A stretch of 64,000 nucleotides of DNA. Origin: Fibrobacter succinogenes (lineage in GTDB: Bacteria; Fibrobacterota; Fibrobacteria; Fibrobacterales; Fibrobacteraceae). Below, one piece after another: positions 7,428-16,659 of this stretch (position 1 is the stretch's first letter; each line of letters opens with the position of its first letter). The position numbers were made by a program, and so were the translations under genes. The notes under the pieces are model-generated. The model ran no database searches. It was not told the DNA's origin and saw only the letters and a list, made by a program, of their open reading frames with translations. The DNA lies in the NCBI GenBank assembly GCA_902776765.1, contig CACYRP010000031.1, positions 23,184-87,183 of the forward strand. The letters run 5' to 3'.

Positions 7428-7565
7428 AAAAAATCGGATAAGCGAGCAGAGCAAGGCTTTAAACAAGAACGTTGGATAATCAAGCAAGACAAGGCGCGAG
7501 CCCCCGTAGCGTACTAAAATGTACGTGAGGGGGCGAGCAACGCCGTATTGCGCCGATTAGCGAAC
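7428..7565 (-). repeat. Covarying hairpin element, copy A
   Basis: Follows the DUF1846 stop. The core is a 23-nt loop starting GTAGCGTACTAAAATGTACG (7506-7528) between CCCCC and GGGGG arms, with flanking phrases CAAGCAAGACAAGG and CCGTATTGCG. Copy B near 63778-63868 keeps loop and flanks (2 differences in 23) but has entirely different, perfectly paired arms. A related phrase (GCGAGCAGAGCAAGGC) lies at 7442-7457. Confidence 0.65.
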
Positions 7566-7569
7566 GTTC

Positions 7570-9054
7570 TTACCCGTGGTAGAGTTTGCTCGTTTGATAA
7601 TTCGGTTCCGATGTGAGGTTCACGCCCAAACGGCGGAACACACCAACGTCAACCTGCGAGAGGATTACGCTGGAGTGGACTTCGCAATGGCGGAGTTCCG
7701 GGAGTTTTTCGAGCGCAATCTTTGCATTGTAATCCGTGAGGGCGCAAACAGAAAGTGCCACGAGAACTTCGTCCATGTGCAAGCGCGGGTTCTTGTGACC
7801 GAGTTGCTTTGTCTTGAGGTTCTGAATCGGTTCAATCACCATCGGCGAGAGTAAACGGACTTCGTCAGGAATCTTTGCCAAATGCTTGAGCGCATCGAGA
7901 AGCGCAGCCGAAGAAGCACCGAGCAACGATGAAGTCTTGCCAGTGATAATTGTTCCATCGTTCAATTCGATTGCGACAGCCGGACCGTTCGTTTCTTCGG
8001 CCTTTGCAACAGCAGCGACAGCAACCTTGCGGTCATTAGCACTGATGTGTGCCTGTTCCATCACAAGCTCAAGCTTATAGACCTGATCCTTTTCGGCATT
8101 GCCCTTGCGGACTTGGCACAAAGTATTGTAGTAGCGGCGGACGATTTCGGCATTGGCGGCTTCGCACACCGCAGCGTCATCAACGATGCAGTTGCCAGCC
8201 ATGTTCACGCCCATGTCCGTCGGGCTCTTGTACGGAGATTCACCGAGAATGCGCGTAAAGAGAGCGTTCAGCACCGGGAAAATTTCAACGTCGCGATTGT
8301 AGTTAATCGTCGTCTGACCGTATGCTTCCAAGTGGAACGGGTCAATCATGTTCACGTCATTCAAGTCGGCAGTAGCGGCTTCATAAGCGAGGTTCACCGG
8401 ATGTTTGAGCGGAATGTTCCAAATCGGGAACGTTTCGAACTTGGCATAACCGGCCTTGACACCGCGCTTATTTTCGTGATAAATCTGGGAAAGGCATACA
8501 GCCATCTTTCCACTTCCCGGACCCGGTGCAGTCACCACCACGAGTTCGCGGGAAGTTTCAACAAATTCATTTTTGCCATAACCATCATCGCTCACCACGA
8601 GCGGAATGTTGCTCGGATAGCCTGCAATCGGGTAATGGCGATAGACCTTGAGGCCAAGCGATTCGAGTTTTTTCTGGTAAGCGACAGCACTCGGCTGTTC
8701 TTGCCAGCGGGTCAGCACCACGCTACTCACGTAAAGGCCATAACCACGGAAGGCGTCAATTAAACGGAGAACGTCCTGATCGTAGGTAATGCCGAGGTCG
8801 CCACGGACCTTGTTCTTTTCGATATCGCCAGCGTTAATTGCGATAATGACTTCGGCCTTGTCCTTGATTTTTTCAAGCATGCGGATCTTGGAATCAGGAG
8901 CAAAGCCAGGCAAAACGCGGCTTGCGTGATGGTCATCGAATAATTTTCCACCAAATTCAAGATAGAGTTTTCCACCAAATTTAGAGATACGTTCTTGAAT
9001 TTTTTCAGATTGAGTTTTTAGATAAGCATCGTTATCAAAACCAACTTTAAACAT
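7570..9054 (-). CDS. DUF1846 family protein
   Basis: 494 residues from MFKVGFDNDAYL at 9054, the usual start of the family; 22 codons upstream look non-coding. DUF1846 proteins are widespread anaerobe and firmicute proteins of about 500 residues without an assigned reaction. The sequence shows an alpha/beta N-terminal domain, a glycine loop VVTAPGPGSGKMA that resembles a nucleotide-binding loop, and conserved blocks PIWNIPLKHPVNLAYEAATA and GVNMAGNCIVDD. No strong Shine-Dalgarno is seen. Monocistronic, divergent from the FAD oxidoreductase with about 107 bp between the starts. Confidence 0.9.
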   Translation of the reverse strand: MFKVGFDNDAYLKTQSEKIQERISKFGGKLYLEFGGKLFDDHHASRVLPGFAPDSKIRMLEKIKDKAEVIIAINAGDIEKNKVRGDLGITYDQDVLRLIDAFRGYGLYVSSVVLTRWQEQPSAVAYQKKLESLGLKVYRHYPIAGYPSNIPLVVSDDGYGKNEFVETSRELVVVTAPGPGSGKMAVCLSQIYHENKRGVKAGYAKFETFPIWNIPLKHPVNLAYEAATADLNDVNMIDPFHLEAYGQTTINYNRDVEIFPVLNALFTRILGESPYKSPTDMGVNMAGNCIVDDAAVCEAANAEIVRRYYNTLCQVRKGNAEKDQVYKLELVMEQAHISANDRKVAVAAVAKAEETNGPAVAIELNDGTIITGKTSSLLGASSAALLDALKHLAKIPDEVRLLSPMVIEPIQNLKTKQLGHKNPRLHMDEVLVALSVCALTDYNAKIALEKLPELRHCEVHSSVILSQVDVGVFRRLGVNLTSEPNYQTSKLYHG

Positions 9055-9161
9055 ATAACAAATACCATTTTGAGAGTTTTCACAATTATAAAAAAATGTA
9101 AACCACCATCTCAAGTCCAAAAAAATATTTTTTTGCCATATTTCTAAATTTAGCGACGAAC

Positions 9162-10832
9162 ATGTTTACTTACCGCTACAGAGAACTCGCCGTAGCCCTC
9201 GAAAAAAAGGGTGAAATCCGTTCTGCACTCGCCAAAACGCTCCGCGTGAACCCGGAAGAAATTTTCAACCTCGAAGTGGAACGTTTTTCGCTGGACTCCA
9301 GGCGCAAGGGGGACTTACGTTGGTCTTACAACGTGGTTTTTGACTTGAAGCGGAAAATTCGCGCCACGGGGAATAACGCCCGCGGGCTCATCGAATCCCA
9401 ACGTGAAATTCGCAGCCTCGATGCAGAACCGGGCAAAAGCACCGTCCCCATGGCAAGCCATGTCGATATCATTGGCGCAGGGCCAAGCGGATTGTGGGCG
9501 GCCCTCCACCTTTTGCGCAAGGGTTTTTCCGTAGACATCTACGAACAAGGTAAGCAGGTTGAAGAACGATTCCGCGATATCCGCAAATTTTTTGTGGACC
9601 GCAAGTTCAACGCACACAGCAACGTGCTATTTGGCGAAGGCGGTGCAGGCGCATTCAGCGATGGAAAGCTCAACACCCGCAGCCGCAACTTGTTCAGCGA
9701 AACAGTCCTCAAGGACATGGTGCAATTCGGCGTTGACGAAAGCGTCGTGACATTCGCAAAGCCGCACATCGGTACAGATAAACTCGTACTCATGTTGCGC
9801 GAAATCCGTGCGGAAATTATCAAGCTCGGCGGGAAGATTCACTTCAATACAGTCCTCGAAGACATTGAAATCAAGCAAGGAAGAATTTGCGCGATAAAAT
9901 TAAAAGAGACGAAAGACGAAAGACGTGGTTCGGCAAGCTCACCAACCGAGACGAAAGATGATGTCGCAATCGGCAATTGGAAGCCGTGCGAGGCGTTGGT
10001 GCTTGCGGTGGGGCATTCGGCTCGTGACATTTACCAGTTGCTCCATGCTCGTGGAGTGCAACTCGAAAGCAAAGCATTTGCCATGGGCGTTCGCGTAGAA
10101 CACCCGCAAATACTCATCAACAAGCGCCAACTCGGCAATGTCGATACAAAACTCACCGGAGCCGCCGAATATTTTCTCGCGACACCGACACTCAACAAAA
10201 CTTCAAGCGCCTACAGTTTTTGCATGTGCCCCGGCGGAGTCCTTGTGCCATGCGCATCGGAACCAGGAACACTCGCGACAAACGGCATGAGCTACAGCCG
10301 CCGCAACGGAGCTTACGCCAACGGAGCCATCGCAGTCCCCATTACCGCAGGTGCCGAAGGCTTTGACATTCCTTCGAGCGGTTCACTATTTGGTGGCCTC
10401 GACTTGCAGCGCAAAATAGAAAGCGACGCCTACAACGTGGGCGGGAAAAATTACGCCGCACCAGCGCAGACCATCAAGAACTTCCTCGCTCACCGCGAAG
10501 ACAAAGCTCTCCCCAAATCCACCTACCCCTGCGGGCTCGTTCCCAGCAATTTGTGGGATTGGATGGACAAGACGATTTGTAACAGCCTTGCCGAAGGATT
10601 CCAAAACTTCGACCGCAAAATCCCAGGATTCATCGAAGAAGGGCTGATCGTCGCTCCCGAAACGCGCACGAGTTCGCCTCTCCGCATCCCGCGCAACAAC
10701 GAAACGCTCGAAAGCGTCAACACCAAGGGATTGTTCGTCCTCGGAGAAGGCGCGGGTTACGCCGGCGGGATTGTCACCAGCGCTGCCGATGGCGTCCGCC
10801 TCGCGCATTTTGCAAAAAAGGAAAATAGGTAA
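9162..10832 (+). CDS. FAD-dependent oxidoreductase (COG2509-like)
   Basis: 556 residues. A roughly 95-residue N-terminal domain precedes a dinucleotide-binding motif (DIIGAGPSGLWAALHLL) with the acidic end of beta-2 (DIYEQG). FGEGGAGAFSDGKLNTR, the HSARDIYQLL block and the C-terminal FAD loop VLGEGAGYAGGIVTSAADG are typical of the COG2509 FAD-dependent dehydrogenases. Substrate unknown. Residues about 249-267 (ETKDERRGSASSPTETKDD) are encoded by a composite of GACGAAA heptamers and a GGTTCGACAAGCTCACC-type element inserted in frame, probably in a surface loop. Followed by a repeat-rich gap before the pseudouridine synthase. Confidence 0.88.
   Translation: MFTYRYRELAVALEKKGEIRSALAKTLRVNPEEIFNLEVERFSLDSRRKGDLRWSYNVVFDLKRKIRATGNNARGLIESQREIRSLDAEPGKSTVPMASHVDIIGAGPSGLWAALHLLRKGFSVDIYEQGKQVEERFRDIRKFFVDRKFNAHSNVLFGEGGAGAFSDGKLNTRSRNLFSETVLKDMVQFGVDESVVTFAKPHIGTDKLVLMLREIRAEIIKLGGKIHFNTVLEDIEIKQGRICAIKLKETKDERRGSASSPTETKDDVAIGNWKPCEALVLAVGHSARDIYQLLHARGVQLESKAFAMGVRVEHPQILINKRQLGNVDTKLTGAAEYFLATPTLNKTSSAYSFCMCPGGVLVPCASEPGTLATNGMSYSRRNGAYANGAIAVPITAGAEGFDIPSSGSLFGGLDLQRKIESDAYNVGGKNYAAPAQTIKNFLAHREDKALPKSTYPCGLVPSNLWDWMDKTICNSLAEGFQNFDRKIPGFIEEGLIVAPETRTSSPLRIPRNNETLESVNTKGLFVLGEGAGYAGGIVTSAADGVRLAHFAKKENR
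9907..9960 (+). repeat. Composite repeat in frame within the FAD gene
   Basis: Units of GACGAAA flank GGTTCGGCAAGCTCACCAAC (9927-9946). The same 21-nt element occurs at 11272-11292 and 27436-27456, and GACGAAA units recur between genes at 10876-10896. Confidence 0.7.
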
Positions 10833-11067
10833 CAGGTGTTAGGTTTGTAGCCGAAAGAACGGCTCTTCGAGCCTATAGACGAAAGACGAAAGATATATGC
10901 CATCAAGATATCACAATCTGAGAGGCGAACTGCCACGAAGAATCCAGTCAAATTCAGGATGACGAATCAGGCCTTAGTTCTGGACACTCAACGCTTAATT
11001 TTTCATTTTTAATTCTTAATTTTTCATTTGTCCCTGTTCCCTAAAACCTACAACCTAAAACCTAATT
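10828..11067. repeat. Heptamer repeat region ending at the next start codon
   Basis: TAGGTAA, CAGGTGT and TAGGTTT run out of the FAD gene (10828-10852). GACGAAA units follow at 10876-10896, then a degenerate GGATCCAGT/TCAGGATGAC element (about 10940-10965). From 10994 to the base before ATG 11068 there are more than ten consecutive 7-bp units in one register (types CTTAATT, TTTCATT, AAAACCT). No gene is seen in the gap. No Shine-Dalgarno precedes 11068, so translation signals must lie within the array. Confidence 0.75.
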
Positions 11068-12234
11068 ATGATTACACGCACTATCGACCGCAACTTTGCA
11101 AACATGCGCCTTGACCGATTCCTCCGCAAGGCATTCCCCGAAGAATCCCTCTCGGTGTTTTTCGCCGTCATTCGCAAAAAGAAAGTCCGCGTGAACGGAG
11201 TCGTGGGAAAAGCAAACCAGATGCTCGCCGAAGGCGACGTCGTGAACATCTATGAGAATTTCAAATCCGTTGGTTCGACAAGCTCACCAACCTTGACGGG
11301 AGAAGAGAGGAGTATAGAAGGGGAAAGCCTTCCCCTCGCTTCCGCCACCGAAGCGGCTCCCGCTACCCCTTCCAGCGGGGACACCACCCCGCAACGCCCC
11401 GATGCAAAAGAAAAATCCGGTTTCGCGAAAAACAAGTCCACTTGGGGCAAACAACTCTCCGGTGCCGAGAAACAAGCGCATTGGGGCGCGCACGAACTCG
11501 ACCTTATCGTGCAAACCGAAGATTACGTCATCGTAAACAAGCCCTCGGGACTGGCAAGTCAGCCGGGCAGCGGCACGCGCCCCGGCGAAAGCCTCGTAGA
11601 ATACCTTTGGGAATGGGGACGTAACGAAGGTCTAGACTTTAAGCCAACCATCGCACACCGCCTTGACCAAGAAACGTCGGGCATGATTATTGCAGCGCTC
11701 CACGGCGATACGCTCCGCGACTTCACCCGCATGATTCGCGAACATGTTGTGGACAAATTCTACTTTGCACTTGTCAAGGGAAACCTCAAAAAAGACCGCG
11801 GCACCATCAACGAATCGCTTTTGCGCACTGATTCTGCAAAGGGCAGCAAAATGCTCGTTGGGCAAGATGACGAAAAGGCACAGAAGGCCATCACGCATTA
11901 CCGCGTCAAGCAACATTACGAAGGCTACGACCTTGTGAAAATCAAGCTCGAAACGGGCCGCATGCACCAGATTCGCGCACACTTCGCCAGCATTGGGCAT
12001 CCGCTTTTGGGCGACACGCGCTATGGCGATTTTGCACTCAACCGCGAAGTCAAAAAACAATTCGGTCTGAACCGCTTATTCCTGCACAGTTGCCGTCTAG
12101 AATTCGACTGGAACGGTGAACATAAAGTCTATGACTGTCCGCTCCCCAAGGAACTTCGAAACGTCATCAAGCAGTTAAAACCTATTCATTACGAACGTCC
12201 CGAAAATAATTTTCAGAGAAGCCGCAGACGTTAA
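11068..12234 (+). CDS. RluA-family rRNA pseudouridine synthase
   Basis: 388 residues. An N-terminal S4 RNA-binding domain (MRLDRFLRKAF, VRVNGVVGKANQMLAEGDVV) precedes the catalytic domain with VIVNKPSGLASQPGSG and IAHRLDQETSGM, whose Asp is the catalytic residue. GRMHQIRAHFASIGHPLLGD is the conserved third motif. The protein is RluC/RluD-like, so it should isomerise uridines in 23S rRNA; the exact position cannot be told. The linker between the domains (about residues 69-125) is unusually long, low in complexity (ATEAAPATPSSGDTT) and begins with a dispersed repeat (11272-11292). Confidence 0.92.
   Translation: MITRTIDRNFANMRLDRFLRKAFPEESLSVFFAVIRKKKVRVNGVVGKANQMLAEGDVVNIYENFKSVGSTSSPTLTGEERSIEGESLPLASATEAAPATPSSGDTTPQRPDAKEKSGFAKNKSTWGKQLSGAEKQAHWGAHELDLIVQTEDYVIVNKPSGLASQPGSGTRPGESLVEYLWEWGRNEGLDFKPTIAHRLDQETSGMIIAALHGDTLRDFTRMIREHVVDKFYFALVKGNLKKDRGTINESLLRTDSAKGSKMLVGQDDEKAQKAITHYRVKQHYEGYDLVKIKLETGRMHQIRAHFASIGHPLLGDTRYGDFALNREVKKQFGLNRLFLHSCRLEFDWNGEHKVYDCPLPKELRNVIKQLKPIHYERPENNFQRSRRR
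11272..11292 (+). repeat. GGTTCGACAAGCTCACC element in frame
   Basis: Identical to the copy at 27436-27456 and one base different from the copy inside the FAD gene. It is translated as part of the interdomain linker (GSTSSPT). Confidence 0.7.
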
Positions 12235-12387
12235 AATGGCGATGCCGCAACAGGGTGCGGCATGACATAAGCAGGCAAAGCCTGTCACCCTGGAACAAAC
12301 GCAAGTTCAAGAAATAATGGATCCCCTCCGTGTTGCTCCGAGGATGACGAGTCCGGGCAGGCTCCGACCGGGAAGGCAACAGCAACG
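12235..12387. repeat. Dispersed repeats between convergent genes
   Basis: Contains a hairpin (TGCCGC, 8-nt loop, GCGGCA at about 12250-12271) and a GGATCC...GAGGATGAC element (12318-12349) related to the GTCATCCTGA/GGATCCAGT family. No gene and no clear T-tract terminator. Confidence 0.55.
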
Positions 12388-14808
12388 TTAGGCGCGTACT
12401 AGCGGAAAGTCGAATTGTATGCTTCGCGGGGTTGCAAATTTGTCAAACGCGATTTCATAGCAGAAATTCTTTTCGTCGACTGCACGAACTGTGCCTGCCC
12501 CAAAGATTTTGTGCACCACACGTTCCCCAACTCCGAACACCGCCGAAGGCGCCTTCTTGACAAGCCCCAAACTTTCGTCGCTCAAGAAATCCCGCTCCTG
12601 ATCGACATTGGCAATATGCGCTTTCGCAGCCTCAAGCAAATCTTCCGATAAGCCGCGAGCCACATCTAGCCCGCCCATATCCATTTCAAGCAAGAATCTC
12701 GACGGATAACGCGTCCCGCTCTCCCCCGCCACCCCATCTTCGGCATCGCTTAGGCAAAGCACGTTCTCGGCACGAGTGAACGCCACATACGCAAGCCTGC
12801 GTTCCTCTTCTAACTGCACTTTATTCTGCACTCGCTTCACCGGGAAAAAGCCCTCGTTCAAACCACATACAAAAACGTACGGGAATTCCAGCCCCTTCGC
12901 ATTGTGAATCGTCATGAGTTGCACGCGGTCTTTTTCTTCGGAATCTTCATCCACATTCGTGAATAGCACAATGTTCTGCAAATACTCATCCAGCGAAGCA
13001 TCTTCCTCGTAATAATTTTCAAACTCCAGAATTCCCTGTTTCAGTTCCGCGAGATTGTCCAGGCGGTCTTCGTCGCCATCCAAGCGCAACATTTCTTCGT
13101 ACTTTGTCTCACGCAGAATTTTCGCCAAAATTTCAGAAACGCTCATGTCCCTATAGCAAGAACGATACTTTTCAATCAGCTTCACATACTCAACGACGTT
13201 GCTCCGCGCCAAAAATCCCTTGCAGTCAAAATCAATCTTATTGCGTTCATTGCCCACCGACGACATTTCCGCCTGCGACGAAATATCGCAAGCCACATCA
13301 TTCAACATCCCGGCTTCCGATACAATTTCCAAAAGCGCTTCATAAAGCCCGACACCTCGCGCATCGGCAAAAGCCTGCAATATGGAAACCTTGCGCGGTC
13401 CGAACTGGCGCTTGGGCGTATTCACCGTGCGCAAGAAAGACAAATCATCGGCATACACGAGCATGCGCAAATAGCAAATGACATCCTTGATTTCTTTGCG
13501 CTGGTAAAACCCGACTCCGCTGTAAACTTTGTACGGAATATTTTCCGCCATCAAAGCCTCTTCGACAGAACGCGACTGGGAATGCATACGGTAAAGTACA
13601 GCAATATCCTTGTAATGCATACCGCCCGAGCTATTTTTCACGGAATTCTGCACGGCATTCTGGATGCGTTCCACAATCCATTTTGCTTCTTCGCGAGTGT
13701 TCTTTGCATGGTAAAAGACAGGCGTTTTCCCGCCAACGCGCACCGGCCTAAGCACCTTTTCGATTCTAAACTTGTTGTTCTTGATAACCGCATCCGGCAC
13801 CTTCAAAATGCTCGGCGTCGAGCGGTAATTGTTCTGCAACAGAATCGTTTTGGTTCCCTGATGCGTTTTATCAAATTCAAGAATACGATTGACATCGGCG
13901 CCGCGCCAGCCATAAATCGTCTGGTCCGGATCCCCCACCACAAATAAATTCCCGTGATAGCTCGAAAGCAAATCCGCGAGCATGAATTGTTGACCGTCAA
14001 TGTCCTGATACTCATCGACCATCACATACATCATGCGCTTGCGCCACTTGTCGAGCTGTTCCGAAAAACTTTGCAGAATATACAGCGTCACCAAAATCAA
14101 GTCATCAAAGTCAAGTGCGTAATTTTTCTTTTGCTCATAGAGATAGCGGTAATAAACCTTCATCCACTTGTCGTCCGCTTCGTCCGACAATTCCAGCAAA
14201 TGGTCTTTGGGCATTTCGCGACTCTCTTCATCGCGAGTTCCCTCATTGCGACCATCTACACTCAAACCAATATCATTCTCCGAAGGAAGTTCCGCAAAAA
14301 GCGAAACGTAATCAAGCTCATTTGCCTTGCGCCCCCCGATAAAATCGAGGACACTGCTGATTTTCAAATCCTTGAGCGAATACCCTAAATCCGCATACGC
14401 CTTGCGCAAAAGCGATTTCTGGTCATCCTCATCCAGAATCATGAATTCCTTCGGGTAATTGAGCACATGGATTTCTTCGCGCAAAAAACGCACACAGAAT
14501 CCGTGGAATGTGGAAATGTAGCCGCTGTCATCGCCGCCCAAAATCGAGCGGATTCGCTTTTTCATTTCGTTTGCGGCCTTGTTCGTGAACGTCACGCAAA
14601 GAATGTTCGCAGGCGAAATGCCCATTTCCTTCACGAGATACAAATAGCGATGCGTGAGCGTTTTCGTCTTGCCCGATCCAGCTCCCGCCACCACGCGCAC
14701 ATACCCCTCGGTGGTCTCCACCGCCTCAAGCTGTTCCTTATCCAAGCGAGAACGTTCCACCTCAAGGGAATCCACAACCTGAGCCTTCATTTCTGAGGAA
14801 AGAACCAT
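12388..14808 (-). CDS. UvrD/PcrA-type ATP-dependent DNA helicase
   Basis: 806 residues; superfamily 1A 3'-5' helicase acting in repair and in clearing replication forks. Motifs in order: RLDKEQLEAV (Q motif), VVAGAGSGKTKTL (I), CVTFTNKAANEMKKR (Ia), STFHGFCVRFL, VMVDEYQDID (II), VVGDPDQTIYGWRGA (III), LQNNYRST (IV), VQLMTIHNAKGLEFPYVFV (V), LAYVAFTRAENVL (VI). The C-terminal tail (VVHKIFGAGTVRAVD) is the Tudor-like fold typical of PcrA. GAGG lies 6 nt before the ATG. The PcrA/UvrD assignment fits by length and tail, but Rep cannot be fully excluded. Confidence 0.93.
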   Translation of the reverse strand: MVLSSEMKAQVVDSLEVERSRLDKEQLEAVETTEGYVRVVAGAGSGKTKTLTHRYLYLVKEMGISPANILCVTFTNKAANEMKKRIRSILGGDDSGYISTFHGFCVRFLREEIHVLNYPKEFMILDEDDQKSLLRKAYADLGYSLKDLKISSVLDFIGGRKANELDYVSLFAELPSENDIGLSVDGRNEGTRDEESREMPKDHLLELSDEADDKWMKVYYRYLYEQKKNYALDFDDLILVTLYILQSFSEQLDKWRKRMMYVMVDEYQDIDGQQFMLADLLSSYHGNLFVVGDPDQTIYGWRGADVNRILEFDKTHQGTKTILLQNNYRSTPSILKVPDAVIKNNKFRIEKVLRPVRVGGKTPVFYHAKNTREEAKWIVERIQNAVQNSVKNSSGGMHYKDIAVLYRMHSQSRSVEEALMAENIPYKVYSGVGFYQRKEIKDVICYLRMLVYADDLSFLRTVNTPKRQFGPRKVSILQAFADARGVGLYEALLEIVSEAGMLNDVACDISSQAEMSSVGNERNKIDFDCKGFLARSNVVEYVKLIEKYRSCYRDMSVSEILAKILRETKYEEMLRLDGDEDRLDNLAELKQGILEFENYYEEDASLDEYLQNIVLFTNVDEDSEEKDRVQLMTIHNAKGLEFPYVFVCGLNEGFFPVKRVQNKVQLEEERRLAYVAFTRAENVLCLSDAEDGVAGESGTRYPSRFLLEMDMGGLDVARGLSEDLLEAAKAHIANVDQERDFLSDESLGLVKKAPSAVFGVGERVVHKIFGAGTVRAVDEKNFCYEIAFDKFATPRSIQFDFPLVRA

Positions 14809-15061
14809 TTTCGCCTCACATAGTGAACATTTGTTTTACTGCACAAAAAGTAGTCTTTTAATTTTGTTTCGTCAAGTTAAATCTTATAGAAACCTATAAC
14901 ACTGCGACAATCGATTGACTTTTTTTCAAAAAAACGGCATTTTTTTTGACACCATTCTAAATTGGAATGTTTTTGTAAGATATTTTTAAGCGCTTTAGGA
15001 ACATTTGGCTATATTTACAGACGGAGCAATGATAAAACACGTTATCAGCCAAGGAGTATTT

Positions 15062-15748
15062 ATGCTTAATACGCTCTCCAAAAACGTGGCTATCGTAATT
15101 ATTGTGTGTAGTACAATGCTGTTTGCGCAAAACGCATCCCAGCCTACCCCAAAGCCTATCAGGACAACGAAAAGCCTCCAAAGCATGAATTTTTATATGC
15201 CTATCGAATCAGAGACATGGAAGATAAAGGCCATCAATTACGACTGGAGCTCCGTGAGCTACCAATTCGGCTGGACCCGCTATAAAACAGAAACAAACGG
15301 TTACTCATCCGTATTCGGTTTGGGAATCGGCTTTTTAAACGGAGAGTTCAAAGATGAAATCACCCACCGAAAAACAGATTTAAAAGGGCTCGATTTTAAC
15401 GTCAAGCTAGGCATAGGCATGGCCCCCATTTCGAACGAATTAATTGTCGCTGTGCATTTCCTTTGCGGAGTTGACCTGAAATTGCTCGAAGGGGACGTAA
15501 AAACAGAAACACACAAATACAACCCCGGGGCGATATATGTTGATGCGGTCATCGGTGGCACGGTCATTGTTGGTTACCATGTTTTCGATAACATCGGCGT
15601 CATTGGCGGCATAGACATCACTACAAATGCATACGGAATTGGAGCCTACTACAACGATCCTGCCCGATTGTCCAAAACAAGCAGACTTTCTTACCTATTC
15701 ACAGGCGTCAATGTGACTCCACACATCGGGTTGTTCTTCGTCTTCTAA
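15062..15748 (+). CDS. Secreted outer-membrane beta-barrel-like protein
   Basis: 228 residues from the ATG at 15062, which has AAGGAG 7 nt upstream; the longer frame from 15005 has no ribosome site. A signal peptide (VAIVIIVCSTMLFAQNA, cleavage near LFA-Q) precedes alternating polar and hydrophobic segments (YQFGWTRYKTE, GLGIGFLNGEF, VTPHIGLFFVF). Glycine-rich strands and a C-terminal Phe fit a small outer-membrane barrel. No named family recognised. Terminator at 15780-15808. Confidence 0.65.
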   Translation: MLNTLSKNVAIVIIVCSTMLFAQNASQPTPKPIRTTKSLQSMNFYMPIESETWKIKAINYDWSSVSYQFGWTRYKTETNGYSSVFGLGIGFLNGEFKDEITHRKTDLKGLDFNVKLGIGMAPISNELIVAVHFLCGVDLKLLEGDVKTETHKYNPGAIYVDAVIGGTVIVGYHVFDNIGVIGGIDITTNAYGIGAYYNDPARLSKTSRLSYLFTGVNVTPHIGLFFVF

Positions 15749-15779
15749 TTTCTTATTCATATTCCTCCTCAATAACCCC

Positions 15780-15808
15780 AACCCTGCACGAAAAACGTGC
15801 AGGGTTTT
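15780..15808 (+). terminator. Intrinsic terminator
   Basis: AACCCTGCACG pairs with CGTGCAGGGTT around AAAA, followed by a T tract; it lies 30 bp after the barrel-like gene. Confidence 0.92.
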
Positions 15809-15874
15809 TATGCAAAAAAACTTTTCCGCCGTACAAATGAGTATATTATTCACATCCAAATTCAGGAGGTTCAA

Positions 15875-16189
15875 ATGCTTATCGTCAATACGGACTTTAT
15901 CAGTGGCAAGGAAATCGAAACAGTCCAGCTCGTCAAAGGGAGCATTGTTTTTTCGAAAAATGTCGTTCGAGACATTTTCGCAGGCCTCAAAACAATTATC
16001 GGTGGCGAAATTGCAGGCTACTCTGAAATGATGAACGAAGCGCGCCAAAAAGCAACAGAACGCATGATCCAAGAAGCGAAATCCATCGGTGCAGACGCCA
16101 TTATTAACGTACGCTATTCCACAAGCAGCCTGATGGCAAGTGCCGCAGAAATTATCGCCTACGGAACCGCAGTCCGCTACAAAAAATAA
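15875..16189 (+). CDS. YbjQ/UPF0145 family protein
   Basis: 104 residues. The start at 15875 has a strong AGGAGG 5 nt upstream. The protein shows the family pattern: a KGSIVFSKNVVRDIFAGLK region, IGGEIAGYSEMMNEARQKA and the C-terminal SIGADAIINVRYSTSS. YbjQ-like proteins form ring-shaped pentamers; their biological role is not settled. Overlapping upstream codons have no ribosome site. Possibly monocistronic, convergent with the TM2-like gene only 6 bp away. Confidence 0.9.
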   Translation: MLIVNTDFISGKEIETVQLVKGSIVFSKNVVRDIFAGLKTIIGGEIAGYSEMMNEARQKATERMIQEAKSIGADAIINVRYSTSSLMASAAEIIAYGTAVRYKK

Positions 16190-16195
16190 ATACAG

Positions 16196-16543
16196 CTAAG
16201 CACCGTAATTTCGAATAAAGAAAACCGCAAGTACAGCCGCAATAGACAAATACACAAAAACAACTAGTGCGGCTTTTTTTCGGCTACCTTCAAAACGGAT
16301 TTCGGGCAAAGTATTCACAAAACAAATCTGCCAGAGATCAAACAGCACCCAAGCAAAATTGACCAAAGCAAGACAAAGGCCAACACGGTGCGGAGCAATC
16401 AAAGCCACTAAAGTCAAATAAATTTTTATACTACCCGAAATACTGTTGGCAAGCATAAAATTATGCGCTCCGACAAAACCACCTAAACAGGCAGCCACAG
16501 CCATTTTCGTCCGATTTCTCGGTTTTAAATCTTCAAGTTCCAT
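16196..16543 (-). CDS. TM2-domain-like small membrane protein
   Basis: 115 residues with three or four hydrophobic segments. KMAVAACLGGFVGAHNFML resembles the TM2 motif (G-x2-G-x-H-x-F), followed by SISGSIKIYLTLVAL and LVNFAWVLFDLWQICF, where TM2 proteins carry W..D. A final helix (AALVVFVYLSIAAVLAVFFI) completes it. The N-terminus (MELEDLKPRNR) is cytoplasmic and charged. Function unknown. The AGGGA upstream is a weak ribosome site. Confidence 0.65.
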   Translation of the reverse strand: MELEDLKPRNRTKMAVAACLGGFVGAHNFMLANSISGSIKIYLTLVALIAPHRVGLCLALVNFAWVLFDLWQICFVNTLPEIRFEGSRKKAALVVFVYLSIAAVLAVFFIRNYGA

Positions 16544-16659
16544 TTATCATTCCCTATACACGGCGCCAAAATTAAAAACATTCACATCATCCAAAAAACT
16601 TTTTAGTTCTTACTTTTAAATCACGTGACTATAATCACGAATCTTTCTATTTTTATTAT

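Noticed and set aside
14946..14981. TTGACA with TAAGAT as the promoter of the barrel-like gene
   Set aside because: The spacer of about 24 bp is too long for a standard promoter; the small CATTC/GAATG inverted repeat there is too weak to call.
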